Below are positions 11,441-21,491 of a stretch of DNA of 40,000 bases, piece by piece. The position numbers were made by a program, and so were the translations under genes. The stretch is taken from positions 577,357 to 617,356 of the forward strand of contig CAJNDS010001258.1 in assembly GCA_905221605.1 (NCBI GenBank). The letters are read 5' to 3'. Source of the DNA: Symbiodinium natans (lineage: Eukaryota; Sar; Dinophyceae; Suessiales; Symbiodiniaceae). The notes under the pieces were generated by a model. That model was given only the letters and a program-made list of their open reading frames with translations. It was not told where the DNA came from and ran no database searches. How positions within the stretch are numbered: the first letter of the stretch is position 1; each line of letters starts with the position of its first letter.

Positions 11441-12201
11441 GTTTAGGGTTTAGGGTTTAGGGTTTAGGGTTTAGGGTTTAGGGTGATTAGGGTTACCTGA
11501 AGCTTGGGGCTTAACGGGGGGAGGGCCTTTTGGGTTAAGGGCGACTAGGGTTTAGGGCTAGGGGTTTAGGGCTTTATAGGGTTTAGTAAGAGCCTGCTAA
11601 GGGTACTTGACTCCTCTATACCAGGCTCTTGGAACTGCGCTGAGCCAACTCGTCCTCACGCCGCCCCCTAGGCAGCGGGTGCTGTGGGCGATTTGCATTG
11701 CAGCCCGAAGCTTTTGAACCACAAGGGTTTAGGGTTAGGGTTTAGGGTTTAGGGTTTAGGGTTTAGGTTTTAGGGTTTAGGGTTTAGGGTATCGGGTGTA
11801 GGGTTCAGGGCTCATTGTTTAGGGTTTAGGGTTACAGTTACGGTGTAGGGTTTAGGTCCAGTAGGGTTTCGGGAAGTTTAGTAGGGTCCGTTCCTGAAAA
11901 GAGTGCGCCAACACAGCGGGGTTCCAACATCGGAAGTATGGGGGCTTGGATTGGTGGAGCCGCACGGCGCTCGCGTTTTGGCTAGGAAGCATGGGAATAT
12001 GGGGATTTGCGATAATAGGGGACCTCCAACATCGACCCCGAAATAGTGGGATCCCCGCATAGCCAACCCCACAGATGCGGAGTTCTTGGGGGGCTCCCAA
12101 GACAAGACGTGGCTTTCTTTGCCCTCAACCTTGAACCCTAAACCCTAAACTTTAAAGCCTAAACCTTGTAAACCCCAAACCCTTAACCTTTGCAAAAAAG
12201 T
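11441..12201. repeat. Telomere-like units and unassigned unique DNA
   Basis: TTTAGGG arrays at 11442-11486 and 11726-11860. A unique block 11880-12110 is open on the minus strand but carries internal near-repeats (TCCAACATCG at 11926 and 12028) and no recognised domain. CCCTAAA-like units lead up to 12190. Confidence 0.5.
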
Positions 12202-12278
12202 ATGCTGGTGGCCTCGCGGAGGGTGCCGAACCGCGCTCTCGCCTCTGGGTCCCGCGCACGTTCCGTGCTGGACATCGT
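12202..12278 (+). CDS. Tentative exon 1: basic N-terminal segment
   Basis: Open from an ATG at 12202 to a GC donor at 12279 (GT|GCTCCC), GC-rich and Arg/Ala/Ser-rich, ending in SVLDIV once joined to the next exon. It joins the 12439 exon in phase across a 160 bp intron made of repeats. The preceding AG is followed by T, not G, so the ATG may be internal, or the fragment may not be used. There is no recognisable domain. Confidence 0.32.
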
Positions 12279-15200
12279 GCTCCCGCCTAATTAGGTCCCG
12301 TGCAGCCGTTTTAAGGGTTTAGGGTTTATAGGGTTTATAGGGTTTACAGGGTTTATAGGGTTTATAAGGTTTATAGGGTTTTTTTAGGGTTTATAGGGTT
12401 TATAGGGTTTATAGGGTTAGGGTTCAGGGTTTGTGTAGGGACAACAACATGGCCGGCGCCTACCTCCTGCGTTTTGGGGCTGTTGCATTCAAGGCTAGGA
12501 ATGGCATGTCCTTTACTCTGCCGCGCGCGCTTGGGCAGCACCAGTTTATGCTTGGGCTGCCCAGGCCCCCCTAAACACCCAAAACCTTAAACCCTAAAAC
12601 CCTAAACCCTAAACCCCTAAACCCTAAACCCTAAACCCAAAACCCTAAACCCCAAACCCTCCCCCCCGAAGTCGGGGCTCAGCGCACCTGCTGGCAGGTC
12701 GTCCTTTCGCGCCGATGCGCCCATCTTCGTCCCGAGCACGCCGGCTCCAGGACAGGGCAAGACATGCAAACAAAAAGAAGGGTTTAGGGTTTAGGGTTTA
12801 GGGTTTAGGGTTCAGGGTTTAGGGCCATGATCCTTATTAAAGACTGTTAGTATAAGGGGGAACATCCCAAGTCATAGGGGATTCTAGTATACTTGAGTGG
12901 GGTTCGGCCTGTGGGGCTTTTACTACTATTTTGCATTTTTTCGGGGTTCTTAAGCAATTAGTAGTTTAGGGTTAGGGTTCCGGGTGGGGGGGGGGAGGTT
13001 CGGGGGACGCTTGACCATCCGCCCGAGCTTGGGGTTTAGGCCGTATAGGGTTTAGGGTTTAACAATTTAGGGTTTAGAGTTTAGGGTTTAGGGTTGAGTG
13101 TTTAGGGTTTAGGGAGCCACGCGATGGGCTTGTTTAGGGTTTCGGTTTCAAGCAAGTCCAGGGATCAGAGAATGCTTCCCTATACCCTTGAACCCTACAC
13201 CCTAACCCCTAAACCCTAAAACTTGTAAATCCTAAACCCTAAACCCTAAACCCTAGACCCTAGACCCTAAACCCTAAACCCTAAACCCTAAACCCTAAAC
13301 CCTAAACCCTAAACCCTAAACCCTAAGCAAAGTCAAGGCATCCTCTTCCGCAGTTGGCAGTCAAGATGGGTAGCCCAGTGGTACCCTTACTCTTTTTTGG
13401 CTATGGGTTCCTTTATGAAATAGCCAGCTCCCAAAAAAGGGTGCCCTTACTATAATATGATTACTGGGCTACCAAGCAGTTTCAGAGGTCTCATGTGTCA
13501 GGATTATGGGGCTGCAAGCCTGTATCCCAAACCTTCTCTAGATCAGTGTTAGGGATCCTTTTTACTTTTTGGGTTATGGGCTTTCTTATATATGAACAAA
13601 AAGGATCCTTTTTTCTTCCAAGGGGAACAGGGATGAAGTTCTGAGCCGCCCTACCTGGACCCTAAACCCTTTGAACTCCTGGCATAGGTCGGATCCCCTG
13701 GTTGGTATTTTTCTTTGTCCCCCTTATAGGGAGGATCCAGGGAACCCAAGACAGCTTAACTACGAAAGAGACCTTAGCTTATCGTAGGAATCCTCCCGCG
13801 TTTGAAAGCATCATCCTTTCTGTGAGTCAGGGCAGGGAGTCCTCAGAAACACGCCATGTCGACCGCGAGTCTATAATAGGGTTTATAGCTTAGGGCTTAT
13901 CTATATCCCCCGTGGGAATGATTTTGTATTTTGTTTATATAAAACCCAGAGGATATTGAACATATTACTTTATTAAGGTTCTAAGGGGAGTATGGTTATA
14001 GGGCTTGCAGGGCTTAGGGCTTTTGGGGTGCGGGTGTCAGGGCTCTCAACGCCCGCTGCAGGTAGAATTGTTGTGGGGTGGCTCCCTGGTTTAGGGACTC
14101 TAGGATTTATGGTCGGCCTTAAAGGACTTTTTAGCGTTTCCGTTGCCCAGGGCACAAGTTACCCATGAACGGAGCCTTTTGCATGTGCATGGTCCAGCCA
14201 GGCGGGCTGGACTTCGATACCCCGGCAAAGGCTTGGGTGAGTTTGGGTTTTTGGCTTTGGGGCCTGCTGCCCTAATATCCGAGCCCAAAGAAGGTTTAGG
14301 GTTTAGGGCTTTAGGGACCCTAGAAGCCTTCAAGCTTATCCGGTTGAGGGCTTGGGGTTTTTGAGTTTTGGGACTCATTTCGTAGGCTTCTGGGGCTTAG
14401 GGGGCTTTGAGCTCCTGGCAACGATCAGGAACATTCGACAATTACAGAAGTACCCGCCATGAAGGGCCAGCACAACTAGATGACCCAGAACCCTAAATGC
14501 CCTGCGTGACCCTAAAAACCCTAATTAAGACCCTAAGCCCTAAACGACCCAAGCTCTAAGCCCTGAACTTATTTTGGGGTCAGAGGCGGGAAGGCGAAAG
14601 CTTCCGGAAAGGTCCGATGCCGCTCCCGCAAAAAAAAGTCCCGCACTTGGTGTCTTAACCGGCTCAGAGCAACAAGACTTAGCAGTAGAGTAGGTAACCC
14701 CTTTCACCTTTTTGGGGTAGCACAATCCCCTTCGAATGTGAAGATCGAGGACTCTCCCTCTCCCCTCTCCCTCTCCCCATCTGAGGGTCTTAAGGCTCTT
14801 GGGTAGGGTTTAAGAGTTTAGGATTACGGTTCAGGGCTCAGGCTTAGGGACTCAAACCCTTCGAGCCCTGAGCTGAAACCCTACAAACGGAATGCCCTAC
14901 AAGCCCTGACTGGAGCCCTAGAGCAAGAGCCCTGAACCAGGAGCCCTAGCCAGAAACCCTACCCCTAAAACCGACCCCAGTGGAAAGGAGTACACCCTAA
15001 AGCCCTAAAGCCGAAGGCCTTACACATTAAAACTTAAGGGTCAACACCTTATTAGCTTCCAAGCAGACCACAGGGGAAAACCACGCCCCAAAACCCTGAA
15101 ACCCAAAACCCTAAACTAAACTAAAACACCCAACACCAACCCACAACTACACCACAGGCGGGGGGGGGGGGGGGGGGGGGCGGAAGAAGGAGGGGGAGGG

Positions 15201-18200
15201 CCGCGGAGCGCCTGATCAGAAATCCTTAGAATTCTTCGTCCATAGAATTTAGTGCTCATTTTCCTTGGACCTTCCATTTAAAACCAGAGAGTATGCTCTG
15301 GAGGGAAACTACTCGCCCGAAGATCCAAGGCCCTTGAATGGGTATGTCCCAAAAAGGGGCACGTACCCCTTTTATACCCGCAATATAATAGAATCCCTTT
15401 AAAGGGACCCCCCCAAAAGGGTACGCACACAAGTTACCCCGAACAAAGTGCGGGAAAAAGTAGGATTCCCTTAGAGAAGAAGGACCCCAATAAGCCCCAA
15501 ATCTCGGAAACCCCCAAATACAGTAAACTCCAGAAAGTTGGAAAGTGGCTTAAGGATGATTGGAGCTGGGATTCCATTTAGTATACCTTTTGGTGAATGG
15601 AGATAAGGATGTTCCAACTTTCTGTAGGTGCTGTAGATCTCCGCAGGTCTGTGAGGAAGATTTCGTCGAGATGCGGTCACGCATGTCTTTCGGCTGCATA
15701 GCGGAGAGCAGAGACAGCATGTCGGGTTCCCAAACCCGAAACCCTAAACCCTAGACCCTAACCCCTAAACCCTAAATTCTAAGCCCTAAACCCTAAGCCC
15801 CAAACCCGAAACCCTAAACCCTAAACCCTAAACCCTAAACAGAATAAGGAGACCCTAGACGCAAGATTAGACTTCGACCTCGTCGCTCCAATTCCAAAAA
15901 CCCCTGCAAGCTGCACAAACGAGCCCTTCCTTACCCTGTTTAGGGTTTAGGGTTTAGGGTTTAGGGTGTACTTGGAGGTCCATGGTTACCTATAGCCGTG
16001 AACCTCCAAGGGTCCCAGCGCTGGGGGTATAAAGGGCCCTCAGAATCGGGGGATTCTGGAAAACCATGTTTGTGGAAGCCTTAAGAGTTAGAGTTTAGGG
16101 TTTAGGGTTTAGGGTTTAGGGTTTAGGGTTTAGGGTTTAGGGTTTAGGGTTTAGGGTCCCCTATACTTCAAGATTCATGGACTGTGGACACTCCAACCCC
16201 AAGGTACAAAGAACAACTGGCCGGAAGCGCCTTGAGCTTCTAAGTCCTGAACCACAATTAGGTCTACACCTCCCCAAACCGTGAAATCCATCAACCCTAT
16301 GTTTGGGGGTGGTTTGGGGCTTCCTTGAAGGTTGACGGGTATATGAAGGTAAGGTTATATGATGATATCATTCGGGGGTACCAGTTATAGCTTTAAACCC
16401 TAAACACTTAGGGGTTTCGCGTCAAAGTTGAGGCCGAAGATCCCAACCATTTCAAGACTGAGGGTTTAAAGTCTAGCCTTGAGGGTTTAGGGTTTAGGGT
16501 TTAGGGTTTAGGGTTTAGAGTGTCGGCATCTGGAGAGGTTTGCTGGGGTTTGGGCCTCGAGGGCTTAGGATCTTGGAGTCCCACTTTTCCTGAAACCCCC
16601 AAACCTTAGAAACAAACCCTCAACGTTTTAGGGGCTTGGGATTTAGGGTTTAGGGTTTAGGGTTTAGGGTTTAGGGTTTAGGGTTTAGGGTTTAGGGTTT
16701 AGGGTTAGGTGGTACGAGGTTGCGAGTACGGCAGCTCTTGGCCGACGAGGACGTTGCTTCGAACGTGGGGCAGAGCGGGCTTATGGGCTTGGGGCCTATA
16801 CGCCCCTTACTTGGAGGTTCATGGGTTCTCATAAGTACAATTTGGGATGTTCCCCCTTATACTAACAGTCCTTAATAGGGATTATAGCACCCCCCCCCCC
16901 CCACATTAAACTCCCTATTAAGGACTGCTAGTATAAGAGGGAGCATCCCAAACTATAAAGTTATATGTAGGGTAGCTGAAGTTCTAAGCCATTGTGGCCC
17001 CTTATATCCCACCCATGGAGCCTCCGCGTGCAACTTCTGTGGCTCTGATAAACCTGCAATAGTCCCTAGTGGCCCCCGCACCCTAAGCCCTACACCCTAT
17101 GGTTTAGCCTAGTAGTAGAGTAGGTAACCTTTAACCTTTCTGGGGTAGTATAACAATCCCCTTACAATCCCAAAGGTTAACTTTTAATTCCCCCAACTAA
17201 GGTAGGGTTGAGTGTTTGCCCACCCTTACATGCCTCCTAGATACGGTCTCCTGATTATGCGAGCCCCGGCCTCCCCCCGAAAAGGGGACGTGGTGATCCT
17301 GATAGAGAGAAGCCCCCATGTCAGTGCAAAATCCTGCGCCCTAAGCCCTAAGCCCTAAACCCTAAACCCTAAACCCTAAACCCTAAACCCTAAACCCTAA
17401 ACCCTAAACCCTAAACCCTAAATCCCTATCACTGGCCGCGAGGGTGGGACAGTGAAGGCTCAGATGTCCAGCCACATGGTTGGAACGTGCCGGACGGCAT
17501 TCGGGATTGGGGGTCCCTAAACTCAAAACCCCAAAACCCGAAATCCCAAAGCCTATGAACCCCAAACTCTAAATCTTTATCCCTAAACCCTAAACCCCTA
17601 AACCCTAAACCCTAAACCCGAAACCCCAAACCTATGCATACACCCCCAAACTCTATCTCAGGTGCAAAGTCTAGGACCACTAGGACCACGAGGACCCAGA
17701 GTAGGCCCTTATTCGCTTGTTTAGGATTCAGGTTTCCAGCTACGCCCCTTCAAACCAAAGCGGGCACCTTTTTCCTGCCAGGTGACCCTTGGGTCCCTAA
17801 ACCCGAAACCCTGAACCCTAATCCCTCAACCCTAAACCCTCAACCGAAAACCCTAAACCCTCTAAACCCTCTAAACCCTCTAAACCCTCTAAACCCTCTA
17901 AACCCTCTAGACCCTCTAAACCCTCTAAACCCCCTAAACCCTCTATATACCTCCTAACCCTAAACACCCAACCCCAAACGAAACTCCAAACCCTCGACCA
18001 AGCGCCCCCACTGCGTGCAAGGACGTGTCCTACGTCGGAGGCCATGGCTTCCCTGAAGCGCCTGAACTTTTTTGCCTTGTACGAGCCGTCTAGGGTTTAG
18101 GGTTTGGAGGGTTTAGAGGGTTTAGAGGGCTTAGTGGGTTTAGAGGGTTTAGAGGGTTTGGAGGGTTTGGAGGGTTTAGAGGGTTTGGAGGGTTTAGAGG

Positions 18201-21200
18201 GTTTTAGAGGGTTTAGAGGGTAGAGGGTTTAGGGTTTAGGGCTTGGGGTTTAGGACTTACGGGTGTTTGGAGACCTACGTTTCCTGGAAACCCTTGATTT
18301 TTTCAACAACACAAAATCAGTGGGTCGTTTGGAGCCCAGGTAGTGCAGGTTTAGCATTCCATCCCTGCTTGGAGGTTCGTGGCTACTAGCCCCAACTATC
18401 GCTGCACTTTGAAGCGCCCTAAGCCCCCTAAGTTAGGATATAAGTAGCCTTGAAATTGGGGCTATAATCCTCAAGCCTAAACCCTAAAGCCTATAAACCC
18501 TGAACCCTGGAGTTATAACCCTAAACCCTAAACCCTAAACCTAAACCCTAAACCCTAACCCTAAACCCGAAACCCTGAACCCTAAACCCTATAAATCCTA
18601 AACCCTGGAGTTAGAGCCCTAAACCCTAAACCCTAATTGATTGGGGTCGTATGTACCCACATCAACTTCCAAGTGGCTTCTGACCCTAAACCCTAAACCC
18701 TAAACCCTAAACCCTGAACCCTAAACCCTAAACCCTAAACCCTAAACCCTAACTGCGCAGGGCAGAGGGGCAGTGACAGCCCGCTGCGTCTCAGCACGGC
18801 CAAGCGACTGCAGGCGCGGTTTGGGGTTTGGGGTTTAGGGTTTAGGGTTTGGGGTTTGGGGTTTAGGGTTCAGGGTTTAGGGTTTAGGGTTTAGGGTGCC
18901 AGCCCTACAGGCCCTAATCTAAGGCCCGCAGTGGCACTATGGTGGGTTTTGTTGAGTGCGGTGTGATCACAGTCCTTCAAGAAGGAGTTCCCTTCTTGTT
19001 CCTTCGGTTACATGGGAATGAACCTCTGCGCACCCTCAACCCGAAGACCACAAACATGAAAGCCCTGAATCCACGCAAATCCCGAACCCTAACCCTAAGC
19101 CCTACGTCCGCACTAAATTTACGCAAGCTGAAAAGCCCTTAAAAGCCCTTAAAAGCCCTTAAAAGCCCTTCAAAAGCCCTTAAAAGCCCTTAAAACCCTA
19201 ACCCCGAAGCCCCAAAAAAGCCCTAAGCTCCCAATCCTCACCCGAACCAAACTTGCTCTTTATCTCCTTTGCAGAGGAGAGGAACTTCCTTTGCACTGCA
19301 GAGGAAAAGCAAGGGTTCCTTTCACCCTTCATTGCCGAGCTTTCTGTTCTCAAGGCCTCTGCTCCCTTCCAGGAAGATTTCTGTGGGGCAGGCGCATGGG
19401 GGCTTAGGGTTTAGGCTTTAGGGTTTAGGTTTGAGGGTTTATGAGGGTAAATTATGGAATTTCGATCTTATCTGTTGCGGTCCCTGCACCCACTTAAACC
19501 ACTTCGCCCCCGAACCCTGACCCCTGAGCCCCTAAACCCTAAACCTGAACCCGAGGAAGGCTTTCAACCAATTCTTGTTGTAAACGACAACCTTGAACCC
19601 TAGGCCCTAGACCGTAAATCCTAAATCCCAAACTTGGTCTTCTTCCCTATCTTGGGCACGGCCATGTTGATGGGCAAGTTTGCCCATGGAGTCCTTGGAT
19701 CATCGAGACCTGGACCCACTAAGAACACTAAACGCACGGTCAATCTAAGGGTACTTTCATGGTCCCTTAATATGGTCCCCTACCTTCTTAAAAGGGCTTT
19801 GAAGTATGGGGCCCTTAGGGGTTTATAGGGTATGTAAGTGGCATAAATAGGGGATCCCCTGTTAAGGGCCCATACTAAGGGGCCATGTAACTACCCCTTA
19901 GAGTCAAGTAAGGCTCTATACAATCCCGTAGCGGTAGACTAGATGGTTTTCTCTTTGTCTGGGGAAGTCACGAGTCTCCCTAAACCCTAGACCTAAATCT
20001 CTAACCCCTTTTCACAAATATGGAGTTTTACGATAGTGGGGGTTCAAAGGGGTGCTCCCTATTTTGGGAAGCACCCATATTCCTCTGGGGACCTGAGCCC
20101 CGACTCCCCAAGACCTCTGCCAGCCTTGCAATGCGTGCTCTCGCTGGCATTCGGCTGCAGTGAGGGTTTCCAAGTTGGCACCGGAGTTTTCGCATCGTCA
20201 GTTCGGACGCGGACCAGTTGTAGCCATGGCACAACAGGCCGGGCTTAGGGTTTAGGGTTTAGGGCGGGGACCCCGCGATCAGGACATCATTTTGGGGTAG
20301 AGGCTTGTGAGCAATGTACTAGCCTAGCATCTTGCCAACGTAGAAATTCGAACTATTATGCTAGTACCAAAATACCCATTCTAAGGACCTTTCCTCCACA
20401 GCCTCCAAGCCAGCACGCAATAAGGGCCTAAGCTCTGAGCCCAGCATCCAAAACTCACAGAGTCACGACTGAACCCCAATACCCCTTTGGGGGGACACCA
20501 GGGTGATGATCAGAACTAGATCAGTGTTAGGGATCCTTTTTACTTTTTGGGTTATGGGCTTTCTTATATATGAACAAAAAGGATCCTTTTTTCTTCCTAG
20601 GGGAACAGGGATTAAGCAATAACCCTTTGGGGGGCACCAGGGTGAGGATCAGAATGGAGCATTGGTTTTCTGGGTTCATGTCTAGTCTCTTGTGTTTACA
20701 GTAAGCTTCACAAAGTTGGAACTGCCTTCTCCCCATACCCCGAAAGGTTTTTTCCAAAGGGAGCCCCCGCTCTAATTGTCCTTAAACCGTGTTCCAACTT
20801 TCTGAAGTGTACTGTAAGATTTCGGGTCCCTAAACCCTAAACCCTAAACCCTAAACCCTAAACCCTAAACCCTAAACCCTAAACCCTAAACCCTAAAAGG
20901 GCTTTTGGTGTCCAAAAGCCGCCCCGAGCTCGACGCCCTCCCCCCCCCCCCGCCTTCGCCGGTCCCTAAAGGTCTCGGCCGTCCCTGCAGTATTGATCCT
21001 CTAAACGGTGTAAGCCCTACATGCCCTGAAAACCCTATGAGCCGTAACAAAAGCCACAAAAACCCTCTAAACCCTGTGAACCCTATAAGCCCCTAAAGGC
21101 CTGCTTGGAGAAGGGGGTTGCGGAGGTTGATATTTCAGGCTTTTGGATTCAAAGGCGCTTCGCGGAAGGGGAGGGTTGAGAGGCTTCGATGGGTCCACGT

Positions 21201-21454
21201 GGGGAGTGCTTCAGCTTCAAACACTATGAAGCCCCAACCCTAAACCCGAATCCCTCACCCCTAAACCCTAAACCGTAAACCCTAAACCCGAAACCCGAAA
21301 CCCGAAACCCGAAACCTAAACCAACCCCCCCCCATAAACCCTAGCCCCGAAGCCCAATCCCGACACCTCGGGTTTAGGGTTTAGGGTTTGCACCCCTGTG
21401 AGCTTTTGGGCAGGTTCAGATGAGCGATTTCGACATGCAGGGGTGCTCAGAGTC

Positions 21455-21491
<37 letters not shown>

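Larger units (their letters stand above)
12757..14150 (+). other. Intron 3: telomere-like arrays, two MITE-like elements
   Basis: GC...AG. Holds short TTTAGGG arrays (12779-12825, 13040-13130), a CCCTAAA array (13226-13326), a half-copy of the TACTAACAGTCC element (12830-12871), the palindromic element at 13371-13474 and the 97 bp element at 13538-13634. An open stretch at 13785-13890 looks mildly coding, with an internal GTGAGT, but fits no phase in the kinase. Confidence 0.55.
14231..15646 (+). other. Intron 4: unique-looking DNA, poly-G, inverted repeat
   Basis: GC...AG. Few telomere arrays compared with other introns. Contains a CT-rich microsatellite (14753-14777), a copy of the GTAGGTAACC repeat (14676-14731), a G21 run (15160-15180), a pyrimidine/purine palindromic patch around 15345-15430, and an inverted-repeat element (15532-15623) that stops 23 bp short of the next exon. 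Confidence 0.5.

Noticed and set aside
17818-18045. Long open frames rich in NPLNPL or GLEGLEGLE.
   Set aside because: They are translations of nonamer arrays, open only because the unit length is a multiple of three.
20165-20191. GFQVGTGVF after an AG|G, followed by a GC donor-like site, resembling a kinase glycine loop.
   Set aside because: A complete loop (LGCGSFGRV) with correct spacing is present at 21893-21950. This one has no continuation and is taken as chance.
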